This document shows, in pieces, positions 1 to 9,531 of a stretch of 50,432 bases of DNA (positions within the stretch are counted from its first letter, which is position 1; each line of letters opens with the position of its first letter). Location of the stretch: the NCBI GenBank assembly GCA_029561355.1, contig JAKQJD010000097.1, positions 1-50,432 of the forward strand. Direction: 5' to 3'. A model generated the notes under the pieces. The model was not told the DNA's origin. It ran no database searches and was given only the letters and a program-made list of their open reading frames with translations. Source of the DNA: Bacteroidota bacterium (GTDB lineage: Bacteria > Bacteroidota > Bacteroidia > Chitinophagales > Saprospiraceae). A program made the position numbers and the translations under genes.

Positions 1-34
1 CCATCATTTTCACTTTCACATTAAAACGCACACC

Positions 35-2791
35 ATGAAGACAACCCGATTTATCTGGCGGCTGGCATTGCTTTCCGCTACGTTGTTTGCCGGCCATTTT
101 GCGCAGGCGCAAACCAAATTGCGCCTACCCGAAGGCGTACAATACGTGACCTCCGTGGAGGGCATTACCGAATACCGGCTCGCCAACGGCCTGCAGGTGC
201 TGTTGTTTCCGGATATGTCCAAGCCAATTATGACGGTTAACGTCACCTACAAAGTAGGTTCCCGCCACGAAGATTATGGTGAAACAGGTATGGCGCACTT
301 GCTCGAACACCTCGTGTTCAAGGGAACGCCCAAACACCCCAACATCCCGCAGGAGCTCACCGAGCACGGCGCACGCCCCAACGGCACCACTTCGTTCGAC
401 CGTACCAACTACTTCGAAACCTTCGATGCTACCGACGCCAATCTGCGCTGGGCGCTCGAACTGGAAAGCGACCGGATGGTGAATTCGTTCATCGCCCGCA
501 AGGACCTGGAAAGCGAATTCACCGTGGTACGCAACGAATACGAATCGGGCGAGAACAGTCCGGGCGCCGTTTTGTACAAACGTATGATGGCTACAGCCTT
601 CAATTTCCACAACTACGGACACCTGACGATCGGCGAAAAATCGGACATCGAAAAAGCGCCTATCGAACGCCTGCAGGCTTTTTACCATAAATATTACCAG
701 CCGGACAATTCGGTTTTGCTCATAGCAGGTAAAATCGACGAGCAAAAAACGCTGGATATGGTGCACGAGTTCTTCTCCCCCATTCCACGCCCCGAACGCA
801 AACTGGTACAGACCTATACGGAAGAACCCACGCAGGACGGCGAACGCTCCGTAACCCTGCGCCGTACCGGCGACGTGCAGGTGTTTGCGGCCATGTACCG
901 CAGTTGCGCCGGTTCGCACCCCGATTACGCTGCGCTGTCGATACTGTCCAATATCCTGACCGACGAGCCTACCGGTCGCCTTTATAAAGCGCTGGTGGAA
1001 AGCAAAAAAGCCGTGGCCGTGTATGGCAGCGCTTCGGGTTTTGCCGAAGGCGGTGTTACCCGTTTCGTGACGGAAGTACGCGCCGACGGCTCGCTCGATT
1101 CTGCCAGCCAGATCATGCTTGCCGTACTGGAAGACATCAAAACCAATGCGCCCACCCAGGAAGAAGTGGACAAAGCCAAGGTGCGACTGCTGAAAAACCA
1201 GGAGATGTTTTTCAAGGAAAGCAGCCGGGTAGGCCTGAGTCTGAGCAATTTCGTGGGTACCGGCGACTGGCGACTGGCATTCCTGTACCGCGACAACCTG
1301 GAAAAAGTAACCCGTGAAGACGTGATGCTCGTAGTGGCCAAATATTTCAAATCAGCCAACCGTACGCTCGGCACCTTTACGCCCGACAAAAGCCCCGACC
1401 GCTCCGAAATCCCCGCTACCCCCGACGCTGCTGCATTGCTGAAAGATTACAAAGGAAAACCGCCGATGGCGCAGGGTGAGGATTTCGATCCCTCTCCTGA
1501 AAATCTGGAAAAGCGTACCATCCGAAAAGCATTGCCCAATGGCATGAAATACGCATTGCTGCCCAAAGAAACCCGCGGCGATGTGGTGACGGCTCGTATT
1601 TCCCTTAACTACGGCACCCTGCAAACAGCCATGGGCAAGTCGACTATCGGCGACTTTACAGCGTCTATGCTCGACAAAGGCACGGCCACCAAAAACCGCG
1701 AACAACTGAAAGAAGCGCTCGACCAGTTGAAGGCGCGCGTGAATGTTTTCGGTTCTGCCAACGGCACCGATGTAACCATCGAAACGGACCGCGAGCACCT
1801 GCCCGCCGTGATCAGGCTGGTAGGCGAGATACTTCGCAAACCGGCGTTCCCGCAAAACGAATTCGACAAAATGAAGCAGGAACAACTGGCAGGTATTGAA
1901 GAAACCAAAACGGACCCTACTTCTTTGGCTTACAACACTTTCGGACGTATATCCACACCACCTTATCCGAAAGACGACCCGCGCTACACCGAAACTTTCG
2001 ATGAACAAATCGCATCCGTAAAAGCCGTCACCCTGGATCAGGTAAAAAAATTCTATAAGGATTTTTACGGCGCTTCCGACGGCACCGCTGCCATTGTAGG
2101 CGATTTCGATCAGAAGGAAACGGAGGCTGTGTTGAAAGAGGTTTTTGGCGACTGGAAAAACCCGGTTCGCTACCAGCGCTACGGCACGGATTACAAACCG
2201 GTTGCAGCCCGCACGGAGGAAATCGCCACGCCCGATAAAGCCAATGCGGCATATGTGGCCGGTTATGGTTTTGCCATGCGCTCCGATAATCCGGATTATC
2301 CGGCCGTCGAACTGGGCGGCTACATGCTGGGCGGCGGCTTCCTGAATTCCCGCCTGGCCACCCGTATCCGTCAGAAAGAAGGCCTGAGTTATACGGTTCG
2401 CGGCAGTTTTTACGCCAGTGACTGGGATGAAAATGCCGGATTCTCGTCATTTATGATTTACAATCCGGAAAATCTGTCGAAACTGGAAGCCGCTTACAAG
2501 GAAGAGATCGAACGCGCCTCCAAAGAAGGTTTTACGGCTGCCGAACTGGAAGCCGCCAAATCGGGCTGGCTGAGTTCGCAAAAGGTAAACCGCTCGGGCG
2601 ACAGTTATCTTGCCGGTACGCTCAATTACTACCTCGAACTGGGCCGCGATTTTTCCTGGAACGCCAACAAGGAAAAAAGTGTGGCTGCCCTGACACCTGA
2701 AAAGGTCAACGCAGCCATCAAAAAACACCTCGATTATTCGAAATTGATCGTGGTGAAAGCGGGAGATTTTAAAAAAACCGTCAAACCATAA
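35..2791 (+). CDS. M16 family zinc metallopeptidase (insulinase/pitrilysin-like), exported
   Basis: This is a two-domain M16 peptidase of 918 residues, expected to degrade peptides in the periplasm. A signal peptide ends near AQAQ (residues 23-26). The inverted zinc motif HLLEH is at residues 88-92, with E91 the likely base and E168, about 77 residues on, the third zinc ligand. The second half (about 500-918) repeats the fold without the zinc motif, as expected for the inactive partner half of single-chain M16 enzymes. The ATG at 35 is followed at once by the signal peptide, so the start is secure. The gene is followed by a hairpin that separates it from the convergent SnoaL-like gene. The substrate is unknown. 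Family assignment is secure; its physiological role is inferred. Confidence 0.93.
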   Translation: MKTTRFIWRLALLSATLFAGHFAQAQTKLRLPEGVQYVTSVEGITEYRLANGLQVLLFPDMSKPIMTVNVTYKVGSRHEDYGETGMAHLLEHLVFKGTPKHPNIPQELTEHGARPNGTTSFDRTNYFETFDATDANLRWALELESDRMVNSFIARKDLESEFTVVRNEYESGENSPGAVLYKRMMATAFNFHNYGHLTIGEKSDIEKAPIERLQAFYHKYYQPDNSVLLIAGKIDEQKTLDMVHEFFSPIPRPERKLVQTYTEEPTQDGERSVTLRRTGDVQVFAAMYRSCAGSHPDYAALSILSNILTDEPTGRLYKALVESKKAVAVYGSASGFAEGGVTRFVTEVRADGSLDSASQIMLAVLEDIKTNAPTQEEVDKAKVRLLKNQEMFFKESSRVGLSLSNFVGTGDWRLAFLYRDNLEKVTREDVMLVVAKYFKSANRTLGTFTPDKSPDRSEIPATPDAAALLKDYKGKPPMAQGEDFDPSPENLEKRTIRKALPNGMKYALLPKETRGDVVTARISLNYGTLQTAMGKSTIGDFTASMLDKGTATKNREQLKEALDQLKARVNVFGSANGTDVTIETDREHLPAVIRLVGEILRKPAFPQNEFDKMKQEQLAGIEETKTDPTSLAYNTFGRISTPPYPKDDPRYTETFDEQIASVKAVTLDQVKKFYKDFYGASDGTAAIVGDFDQKETEAVLKEVFGDWKNPVRYQRYGTDYKPVAARTEEIATPDKANAAYVAGYGFAMRSDNPDYPAVELGGYMLGGGFLNSRLATRIRQKEGLSYTVRGSFYASDWDENAGFSSFMIYNPENLSKLEAAYKEEIERASKEGFTAAELEAAKSGWLSSQKVNRSGDSYLAGTLNYYLELGRDFSWNANKEKSVAALTPEKVNAAIKKHLDYSKLIVVKAGDFKKTVKP

Positions 2792-2796
2792 ATAGA

Positions 2797-2934
2797 GGTG
2801 AGAAAGTGAGAGGGTGAGAGGGTGAGAGCCGACTTAGATTTCACCGCTTCGCTCTGTTGATTCAAATGGTTAGAGTGAAGGGCGTACTCGAAGTCGGCTC
2901 TCACCCTCTCGCTTCTCTCACCCTCTCACTTCTG
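2797..2934. terminator. Imperfect long inverted repeat between convergent genes
   Basis: The left arm (about 2797-2834) is built from quasi-tandem 8-base units ending in GTGAGA. The right arm (2892-2934) is its inverted copy; the inner 19 bases pair perfectly and the outer parts pair imperfectly. It lies between the 3' ends of two convergent genes, so it probably acts as a bidirectional terminator. The terminator role is inferred. Confidence 0.6.
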
Positions 2935-2971
2935 TTTTACAAGCGCCTGTGCCGAGTGCCTCTGTTCCGTT

Positions 2972-3472
2972 TTAATTACCTGGAGCCGCCTGACCATCTC
3001 CGGCAGGCGTTAAAGTCACCTGTTCGGCCAGCCATTTACCTTTTGTCTTGCGCCAGAGAATGCTGTAAGCCATTTTCTCCACCTTTTTATTCGCACCAAA
3101 AAAGAAGGTCGTTTCGTCCAGAAAGGAAACCAGTACCAGATCGGGTGTCAGATAGCGTTCGTTCTGGCTGGTCTTTTTTACTTCTGTCCGGTCAGGTTTC
3201 GGTTGGGCACTGAAATACTGGAATAATCCGGTGTACAGGGTAACGAGATTGTCTCTTCCCCGAACGATTTCGCCTCTTGGCGTCACGACTTCGGCATTAT
3301 CGGTAAAAAAAGGACCGAGTGCGCCGGCATTCCATGTCTCGAACACTTTTCCCCAGGCCTCCATACTGTTGTCGATATCTGTTTTATCGGCTTTGGAAAG
3401 AGGTTGTGCGGAAAGAGAAATGACACAGAAGCAGGAGAGCAGCAGCGCTGCCGATTTGGAAATGTTTGACAT
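2972..3472 (-). CDS. Exported SnoaL-like / DUF4440-type NTF2-fold protein
   Basis: This 166-residue protein has a clear signal peptide (residues 1-22, ending around SLSAQ). Its mature part resembles the small NTF2-fold SnoaL/DUF4440 group: residues 35-60 carry the helix with WGKVFETWNAGAL, followed by FFTDNAEVVTPRGEIVRG, which is typical of the fold. Such proteins are often ligand-binding or of unknown enzymology, and no catalytic residues can be assigned. It lies downstream of the decayed cytochrome gene on the same strand, separated by a 14-base tandem repeat, and converges on the M16 peptidase gene. I am fairly sure of the fold and not of the function. Confidence 0.75.
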   Translation of the reverse strand: MSNISKSAALLLSCFCVISLSAQPLSKADKTDIDNSMEAWGKVFETWNAGALGPFFTDNAEVVTPRGEIVRGRDNLVTLYTGLFQYFSAQPKPDRTEVKKTSQNERYLTPDLVLVSFLDETTFFFGANKKVEKMAYSILWRKTKGKWLAEQVTLTPAGDGQAAPGN

Positions 3473-3478
3473 TTTTTA

Positions 3479-3520
3479 GTGAGTTGTGAGTGGTGAGTTG
3501 TGAGTGGTGAATTGTGAGTG
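3479..3520. repeat. 14-base tandem repeat (three units, heptad substructure)
   Basis: Three consecutive 14-base units of the form GTGAGTTGTGAGTG are seen; the third has one change. Each unit is itself two related heptads. The array sits between the SnoaL-like gene and the stop of the cytochrome pseudogene. It is too short and has no spacers, so it is not a CRISPR array. Confidence 0.85.
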
Positions 3521-3524
3521 GGAA

Positions 3525-4223
3525 TTACCGGATGCTCGCGACGGCATTTTTTACGGGTGGTATAGTGCGCAGGTATGCCCACAAGGCATTTATTTCGGCG
3601 TCGGTGAGAACGGTCATTGGCGGCATGAGCGGACTGAGGGCGCTGCCGTCGGGGCGTTTACCAAATCGTACGGCGTCGGCGAATTGGGCTTCCGTCCATT
3701 TCCCGATGCCGGTTTCGGGGTCGGGGGTGCAGGAAACCGGCTTCCGTGACCGGCTGTCTGCGCTCCGAGGGCTGAACCTCCGGTGCGTCGGAACGCAAAA
3801 ACGCGATGATAGCGGCTACATCTTCATCGGCCAATAGTGGAAAGGTCATGAAGGGTCCGGCAAAATGTCCGTTGCGTTTGACGCCCGTCCGAAGCGTGTA
3901 AGCCAGTTCGCCGTCGGTATATGCTCCGATACCTGCTTCGGGGTGTTGGGTCAGGTTGGCCGACCACAGTTTGCCGAAGGGGCATTGTCGGCCCACAATT
4001 GTCCGCTTATTTTACCATCCTCGCCGCGGTGGCAGCCGATACATTCCGTCATCACGATACGACGGCCTTCGGCAATGAGCGCGCTGTCGGACACGATATT
4101 CAGGTTGGGCGCTTTCACTTCATAAGTGGGTATCGGAGCCAACTGAACGTAAGCTGCAACCAGTAAGATGAACGCAAAAAGACTTCCGAATACATACCTG
4201 AGCACTTTCAATATTTTTCTCAT
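3525..4223 (-). pseudogene. Decayed cytochrome c (first haem motif kept, second haem region lost)
   Basis: Reading from 4223 there is a membrane anchor (residues 8-27) and a haem c motif CIGCH. The frame then breaks near 3975-3985, where one missing C in a CCCC run would restore it. The next frame continues the same domain (SANLTQHPEAGIGAYTDGEL, then FLRSDAPEVQ). A second break lies near 3735-3755. The third frame gives TPDPETGIGKWTEAQFAD and the typical cytochrome C-terminus, ending in AVASIR at the TAA at 3525-3527. In related di-haem proteins a second CxxCH domain would precede that last part, but it is absent here, so an internal deletion accompanies the frameshifts. One homopolymer error could be technical; two breaks plus a lost domain favour a real pseudogene. 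Confidence 0.75.
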
Positions 4224-4235
4224 AACAGGTTCATA

Positions 4236-5090
4236 TTGAAATGTTTAAAATTGGATCCGATGCGGATTCATCATGCCGGAGGCGGCCCAGCCGGTAAAAT
4301 CGAGCCAGGTACTTTTGAGCGCGTGAAACAGTTGCTGCTCGTGCTGCTTTACCTCATGCGCCGCGCATACCGGCAGCGGCAACGATTGGCGGCCCAGCAG
4401 GAACAACTGCAACGCAGCACCATCGAACGCCTGGAAACGGAACGGAAAGTGGTGGCCCTGAATGCGCACCTCGAAGGGCAGCAACTGGAACGCCTGCGCA
4501 TCGCAGAAGACTTGCACGATGATTTCGGGTCAGGGCTTTCTAAAATATCGTTGCTGAGCGAAGTGGCTAAAAGAAAGGCGCCCATTTCGGGTGAACTGGA
4601 CAAGATTTCAGCAGCGGCCAAAGAATTTTTGCTGAAAATGAGCGAAATTGTATGGGCTTTGAATCACCAGAATGATACGCTATCCAGTCTGGCAAGTTAC
4701 ATTCGTCGATATGCCGTGGGCTTTTTTGAAGATTCCGATATCGTTTGCCATTTCGACATCCCGGAATTGCCGGCTGCCCCGCTGAGTGGCGAATTCAGGA
4801 GCAATATTTTTTTAGTGGTAAAAGAAACCCTCCACAATACGCTCAAACATGCGCATGCCAGCCAGGTAGATATTCAATTTTCATTGCAACATGAAATGCT
4901 GGAAATCAATATTCAGGACAATGGCAGGGGCTTCGATGCAGCCGCTATCGGAAATGCAGGCAATGGCCTCCACAACATGGAAAAACGTATGCAACAGTCG
5001 GGCAGCACGTTCGAGGTGAGTGGCACGCCCGAAAAAGGGACTATGACGCGTATCTGCCTGCCGCTGCAAAAACAGGATAAGGCAATGTGA
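4236..5090 (+). CDS. Histidine kinase of the HisKA_3 type without a sensor domain (5' truncated?)
   Basis: This cytoplasmic histidine kinase core of the NarL-partner type has the dimerisation/H-box DLHDDFGSGLSKISLLSE (phospho-acceptor His near residue 94). Its ATPase domain shows the N-box ETLHNTLKHAH, a G1 box DNGRGFD and a G2 box GNGLHNMEKRM. The first 35 residues hold only half of a membrane helix (LLLVLLYLM) followed by a basic coiled coil. Family members normally have a long periplasmic sensor and a complete helix before this point. The frame starts with TTG at 4236; the first ATG is 4260. It is divergent from the decayed cytochrome and has no response regulator nearby. I infer a remnant that lost its sensor; a soluble orphan kinase is possible. 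Confidence 0.75.
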   Translation: MKCLKLDPMRIHHAGGGPAGKIEPGTFERVKQLLLVLLYLMRRAYRQRQRLAAQQEQLQRSTIERLETERKVVALNAHLEGQQLERLRIAEDLHDDFGSGLSKISLLSEVAKRKAPISGELDKISAAAKEFLLKMSEIVWALNHQNDTLSSLASYIRRYAVGFFEDSDIVCHFDIPELPAAPLSGEFRSNIFLVVKETLHNTLKHAHASQVDIQFSLQHEMLEINIQDNGRGFDAAAIGNAGNGLHNMEKRMQQSGSTFEVSGTPEKGTMTRICLPLQKQDKAM

Positions 5091-5100
5091 CTATGATTTT

Positions 5101-5190
5101 GACTATGATTTTAAGATGATTTATATGATGGCCATGATTATCCACTCACGTAATCATGGCCATCATATAAATCATCTTAGAATCATAGTC
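5101..5190. terminator. 40-base-arm inverted repeat, 10-base loop
   Basis: The arms 5101-5140 and 5151-5190 pair at 39 of 40 positions around a 10-base loop. The outermost 12 bases of the left arm are also duplicated directly just upstream (5089-5100). It fills the gap between the convergent kinase and lactonase genes. A bidirectional terminator is the likely role; the arm length is well beyond a typical terminator. Confidence 0.7.
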
Positions 5191-5196
5191 AGCGGT

Positions 5197-6330
5197 CTAC
5201 ATCAATAGTTTCAAACATACCGGCGTCGGCACCGCACTCGGCTCTCCGGCCGGACTCAGCAACCCCGTAGCCGCGTCGATGTGAAATGCCGCTACCGTGC
5301 TCGAATTCTGGTTGGCCGCGAGCAGCCATTTGCCGTCGGGCGTAACCAGGAAATTGCGTGGCATTTCCCCGCGTGTCGGTTGGTGTTGCAAGAGCGTCAA
5401 CTTGCCGGTTTGTGTATCCACGGCATACACCACAATGCTGTTGTGCCCGCGATTGGAGCCGTAAAGGAACTTTCCGTTGGGGTGAAAATGAATATCAGCA
5501 CAGGAGTTGTTTGCCTTGAAATCGGCAGGCAAAGTCGACAAAGAATCCAGGCGGCGTATGTCGAAATCTTCGCCTTTTTGGTAATAATTCACGGTCGAAT
5601 TATTCTCGTTGATGACCGCAAACTGATTGGATCCCCCCGGATTGAACGCCAGATGCCGCGGTCCGGCGCCTTTTGCAGTGGAAAAACTGAACGCTTCTTT
5701 CAGTTTGCCTTCTCCGGAAATATCGTAAATAAAAACCCGGTCGGCGCCTTTATCGACTGCCCAGATAGCGCCGCCGTCGGGCGAAGGAACGATCATGTGC
5801 GCCCAGGGGCTTTTGCCGGGGTGTTTTTCCACGCAAAGCGAATCGGTGAGCATTCCGTCGGCCTGCACGCCGTAAGTAGCCACATTGCCGGTCGCGTAAT
5901 TGGCTACCAGCACAAATTTGCCCGATTTATCTGTGGAAACATAACATGGCGCAATGCCATATGAAGATACTTCATTGATTTTCTGCAACTTACCTTTTTC
6001 CAGAATGCGGTAAGCGACCAGGCTCCCGAACGGCCGTTCAGGTGTTCCGCCGTTTTCCGCCACGGCGTACAGGTATTTTTTATCCGGTGAAATACAGAGA
6101 AACGAAGGATTGTCGATGCCGGACATGGTATCGGTTATCGTCAATGCGCCGGTTCCGGGATCCAGCCGACAGGTATAAATGCCGGTGGCTTTTCCGTCTA
6201 CGTGGCCGAGTTTCTGGGTGTAGGTGCCCACGAAAACGATCGGACGTTCGTCGGGCGGAGGTGTAGCAGGGGGAACGGGTTTGGACTGACAGGCGTAAAA
6301 AGCCAGAAGTGCAAAAAGGATTTTTTTCAT
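5197..6330 (-). CDS. Lactonase-family seven-bladed beta-propeller lipoprotein (6-phosphogluconolactonase-like)
   Basis: This 377-residue protein starts with a lipoprotein-type signal peptide (LLAFYAC, C14). It then has the seven-blade repeat pattern of the lactonase family that includes E. coli YbhE/Pgl: IVFVGTYTQ near the N-terminus, then repeated blades such as FLCISPDKKYLYAVAE, HLAFNPGGSNQFAVINE and FLVTPDGKWLLAANQNS. Cytoplasmic members hydrolyse 6-phosphogluconolactone. With a lipid anchor this one probably acts on another lactone in the envelope, or only binds a ligand. It lies downstream of lepA on the same strand, separated by a repeat-rich gap, and converges on the kinase gene. The fold is secure; the reaction is not. 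Confidence 0.85.
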   Translation of the reverse strand: MKKILFALLAFYACQSKPVPPATPPPDERPIVFVGTYTQKLGHVDGKATGIYTCRLDPGTGALTITDTMSGIDNPSFLCISPDKKYLYAVAENGGTPERPFGSLVAYRILEKGKLQKINEVSSYGIAPCYVSTDKSGKFVLVANYATGNVATYGVQADGMLTDSLCVEKHPGKSPWAHMIVPSPDGGAIWAVDKGADRVFIYDISGEGKLKEAFSFSTAKGAGPRHLAFNPGGSNQFAVINENNSTVNYYQKGEDFDIRRLDSLSTLPADFKANNSCADIHFHPNGKFLYGSNRGHNSIVVYAVDTQTGKLTLLQHQPTRGEMPRNFLVTPDGKWLLAANQNSSTVAAFHIDAATGLLSPAGEPSAVPTPVCLKLLM

Positions 6331-6372
6331 GTGTAATTGCCAATTTTAGGTGGGGTAAATATGGCAATTATT

Positions 6373-6525
6373 TGGTGTTTGGTTTTTGGTGTTTTGTGTT
6401 TGGGGCGCATTGCTCATGGGTATTTGGTTTTTAGTGTTTTGTGTTTGGGGCGCATTGCCCTTGGCCAGTTTACGTAAGCCAGGAGCAATGCGCCCCAAAC
6501 ACCAAACACTAAAAACGAAACACCA
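6373..6525. repeat. Direct duplication plus inverted copy (about 40-base unit)
   Basis: A G+T-rich unit containing TGTTTGGGGCGCATTGC occurs twice directly (6373-6415 and about 6423-6460) and once inverted (6483-6525). The first and the inverted copy pair over about 43 bases with about four mismatches. It lies between the lepA stop and the lactonase start, where it could form a strong stem and terminate lepA transcription. It resembles the other intergenic inverted repeats in architecture but not in sequence. Confidence 0.7.
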
Positions 6526-6527
6526 TC

Positions 6528-8324
6528 TTAGTCATTGAGTTTTAGGACCTTCAAAAACGCCTCCTGGGGCACTTCGACGTTGCCGAACTGTTTCATTTTC
6601 TTTTTACCTTCTTTCTGCTTTTCCAGCAGTTTCCGTTTCCGGGAAATGTCACCGCCGTAGCACTTGGCAGTTACGTCCTTGCGGAGGGCTGCGATGGTTT
6701 CGCGGGCGATGACCTTCTGGCCGATGGCACCCTGAATAGCGATCTGGAATTGCTGGCGGGGCAGGAGTTCTTTCAATTTTTCGCACATGCGGCGACCCAT
6801 GTACTCCGCTTTGGAGCGGTGTACGAGTGCGCTGAGCGCATCTACCTGCTCGCCGTTGAGTTTGATGTCGAGGCGCACGAGATCGGTCACCCGGTAATCG
6901 ATTACATGGTAGTCGAAAGAAGCGTAACCGCGGGTGAGCGATTTCAACTGGTCGTAAAAGTCGAACACGATCTCTGCCAGCGGCATGTGGAAAATCATTT
7001 CCAGTCGCGTCGGCGTGAGGTAGTGTTGTTTTTGCAGGATACCGCGTTTGTCCATGCACAGTTTCATGATACCGCCGATGTAATCGGGTTTGGTAATGAT
7101 CTGGGCCAGGATGTACGGTTCTTCGGCGTTTTCGAGGTGGTTCGGGTCGGGCAGTTCGCTGGGCTGGCGCACCGAAAAACGATCGCCTTTCATATTGGTA
7201 GCGAAGTAGGTTACGTTCGGTACCGTGGTGATGATGTCCTGGTCGAACTCGCGTTGAAGGCGTTCCTGCACAATTTCCATGTGCAGCATACCCAGAAATC
7301 CGCAACGGAAACCGAAGCCCAGAGCCATCGAACTTTCCGGTTCGAATACCAGCGAGGCATCATTGAGTTGCAGTTTTTCCAAAGAGTCGCGCAGGTCTTC
7401 GAAATCGTCGTTGTCGAGCGGATACACGCCGGCAAATACCATCGGCTTCACCTCCTCAAAACCTTTTACGGGTTCGAGGCAAGGGCGCGCCACGTGTGTG
7501 ATCGTATCACCCACTTTGATCTCGCGGCTTACCTTGATACCGGTGATGACGTAACCTACGTCGCCGGTGCCAATCTCTGCGGCTTCGAACTGGCCGAGCC
7601 GGAGCACCCCCACTTCTTCCGCCACTACTTCTTTTCCGGTATTGTAAAATTTGATCTTGTCGCCTTTGCGCATGCTGCCGTTCATGACCCGCACGTAGGC
7701 GATAACGCCGCGGTAGGAGTTGAACATGGAGTCGAAAATCATCGTTTGCAGGGGCGCATTCGGGTCGCCGCTGGGGGCCGGAATACGGTCCACCGCAGCC
7801 GCCAGAATTTCCGGAATACCAATGCCTGTGCGGCCGGAAGCGGAAATGATCTCTTCGCGTTTGCAGCCGATCAGGTCGATGATCTGGTCCTGCACTTCTT
7901 CCACCATCGCGCTTTCCATGTCTACCTTGTTCACGATCGGGATGATCTCCAGATTGTGATCGACGGCCAGGTACAGGTTACTAATCGTTTGAGCCTGAAT
8001 ACCTTGCGAAGCATCTACCAGCAGCAGGGCGCCTTCGCAGGCGGCAATGGAGCGGCTCACTTCGTAGGAAAAGTCGACGTGACCGGGCGTATCGATCAGG
8101 TTGAAAATATACTCTTCCCCGTTGGCCGGGTGTATATAATGCATCTGGATGGCGTGGCTTTTAATGGTAATGCCCCGCTCACGTTCGAGGTCCATATTGT
8201 CCAGTGCCTGGTCTTGCATGTCGCGTTTGCTGATGGTATGGGTATACTCCAGCAATCGGTCGGCAAGTGTACTTTTCCCGTGGTCGATGTGCGCTATTAT
8301 GCAGAAATTGCGGATGTTTTTCAT
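6528..8324 (-). CDS. lepA: Elongation factor 4, ribosome back-translocating GTPase
   Basis: This is full-length LepA/EF4 of 598 residues, the usual size. The GTPase motifs are AHIDHGKS (P-loop), the [12 protein letters not shown] switch II segment and NKVD (G4). The EF-G-like domains and the LepA-specific C-terminal domain follow, ending in a basic segment ([20 protein letters not shown]) that binds the ribosome in the family. It acts on stalled or wrongly translocated ribosomes in the cytoplasm. The ATG at 8324 is 45 bases past a perfect -7 box, giving a leader of about 38 bases. I see no sign of disruption. Confidence 0.98.
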   Translation of the reverse strand: MKNIRNFCIIAHIDHGKSTLADRLLEYTHTISKRDMQDQALDNMDLERERGITIKSHAIQMHYIHPANGEEYIFNLIDTPGHVDFSYEVSRSIAACEGALLLVDASQGIQAQTISNLYLAVDHNLEIIPIVNKVDMESAMVEEVQDQIIDLIGCKREEIISASGRTGIGIPEILAAAVDRIPAPSGDPNAPLQTMIFDSMFNSYRGVIAYVRVMNGSMRKGDKIKFYNTGKEVVAEEVGVLRLGQFEAAEIGTGDVGYVITGIKVSREIKVGDTITHVARPCLEPVKGFEEVKPMVFAGVYPLDNDDFEDLRDSLEKLQLNDASLVFEPESSMALGFGFRCGFLGMLHMEIVQERLQREFDQDIITTVPNVTYFATNMKGDRFSVRQPSELPDPNHLENAEEPYILAQIITKPDYIGGIMKLCMDKRGILQKQHYLTPTRLEMIFHMPLAEIVFDFYDQLKSLTRGYASFDYHVIDYRVTDLVRLDIKLNGEQVDALSALVHRSKAEYMGRRMCEKLKELLPRQQFQIAIQGAIGQKVIARETIAALRKDVTAKCYGGDISRKRKLLEKQKEGKKKMKQFGNVEVPQEAFLKVLKLND

Positions 8325-8368
8325 ATATCTGATACAAGGGGCGAATGCCCAGCCTTCTTTTGAGGGCG

Positions 8369-8376
8369 CAAAGGTA
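8369..8376 (-). promoter_or_regulatory. Putative lepA promoter, -7 box
   Basis: On the minus strand the sequence reads TACCTTTG, a perfect match to the Bacteroidota -7 consensus TAnnTTTG. The -33 position has only TTTAG, inside the end of the hydrolase gene. The predicted start of transcription is near 8362. Confidence 0.55.
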
Positions 8377-8394
8377 CGTCAAATAATGTGTTTC

Positions 8395-9426
8395 CTACCT
8401 AAACACCCCCATCATCCTTTTCGACAACGTATCCACCAGCACGCCCGGAATGCCGTGTCCCATGCCGTCGAGCCACAACGTATCCGCGTTCGGGATGATT
8501 TCGGCACATTTTTTCCCGTGTTGGATGGGAATAAACGGATCTGATTTTCCATGAATAATGAGCGTCGGCACCGTCAACCGGCGCAACCCTTCGTACCGCG
8601 AGCCCGATAACCGAACCGCCGCGTGGTGCTGCTGTGAGACGTACATGTTATAACCTTTGCGTTTTCTAATATTGTACAACACCTCTTCGGAAATACTTTT
8701 TACCTCCAGCGGATACTGCGCATCACCCATCAGGATGATCCGGCTGGCCAGGTGCATTTTGAGTATGTTTTTTTCGCCGCCGAAAATGCCGTATTTCAGC
8801 GCCACTTTGACGAGGTCGAAAGCCACAGCCGAGGATATGGGAGGCAGATTCGGGTCTTCAATGTACCCGGAAGAAGCAATGGAAACCAGCGAGGCAGTGC
8901 GTTCCGGATGGCGAATGGCAACTTCCTGCGCAATCATGCCGCCCATGGAAACGCCCACGATGTTTGCCTTTTGAACGTTCAGGGCATCTAAAACTGCAAC
9001 GACATCTTCCGACATGTCGGCCAGGGAATAGGGCTTCGCAGCGTCCCAGTTTTCCACCCAGTCCGACCAGCCCACGCCCCGATGATCATAACGAATCACC
9101 TGGTAACCCGAATCGACAAAAGCATCGATAAATTTTCTGGGCCAGCCCAGCGCGTCGTTGGAAATGCCCATAATCAGCAGGACCGTGCCTTTGGGCTGCG
9201 TTTTCGGATCGATACTTTCATACCAGATGTCGAGGCCCTGCGATTTTGCAAAACCCGTTCTGCCGCGAATGACCTCCGGAAGCGGATTTTTGATCACCTG
9301 GCTGGCGGTTTCAACGTATTCATCGGGCAAAGAAGACCCGGAGCAGGCGATATAAATGAAAAAGCCTGCCAACAGCAGTATAATCGCAAATGCTGCGATT
9401 TTGAGTATTTTTTTGAATGATTTCAT
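8395..9426 (-). CDS. Alpha/beta hydrolase with N-terminal membrane anchor
   Basis: Using the ATG at 9426 (343 residues), an N-terminal hydrophobic segment (residues 8-28, ending YIAC) acts as signal anchor or lipoprotein signal. The alpha/beta-hydrolase fold follows: oxyanion region LLIMGISND, the DHRGVGWSD strand, nucleophile elbow GVSMGG (S160), acid D296 in HGKSDPFIP and H324 in DGMGHGIP. The triad is complete, so it should be an active esterase, lipase or related hydrolase on the periplasmic side. An upstream in-frame ATG at 9477 would bury the signal segment under 17 extra residues and is less likely. It is transcribed in the same direction as lepA and ends just upstream of the lepA promoter. 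The substrate cannot be told. Confidence 0.88.
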   Translation of the reverse strand: MKSFKKILKIAAFAIILLLAGFFIYIACSGSSLPDEYVETASQVIKNPLPEVIRGRTGFAKSQGLDIWYESIDPKTQPKGTVLLIMGISNDALGWPRKFIDAFVDSGYQVIRYDHRGVGWSDWVENWDAAKPYSLADMSEDVVAVLDALNVQKANIVGVSMGGMIAQEVAIRHPERTASLVSIASSGYIEDPNLPPISSAVAFDLVKVALKYGIFGGEKNILKMHLASRIILMGDAQYPLEVKSISEEVLYNIRKRKGYNMYVSQQHHAAVRLSGSRYEGLRRLTVPTLIIHGKSDPFIPIQHGKKCAEIIPNADTLWLDGMGHGIPGVLVDTLSKRMMGVFR

Positions 9427-9531
9427 TTTTGTGAAAATGCTTTGGCCGCTGTGATACATCTCCGGGATGTGTCGCAACGATTGTAAATGACAACAAAAGC
9501 AATTTTGAAAAACCGGGAAACAAGCGTCCGG

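Noticed and set aside
3479..3520. CRISPR-like array
   Set aside because: The 14-base units are directly adjacent without spacers, and no cas genes are in the window.
6750..8363. Long open frame (537 codons) on the plus strand opposite lepA
   Set aside because: It is the mirror of lepA; the translation is rich in His, Val and Phe with no motif, as expected from an antisense frame of a G+C-biased gene.
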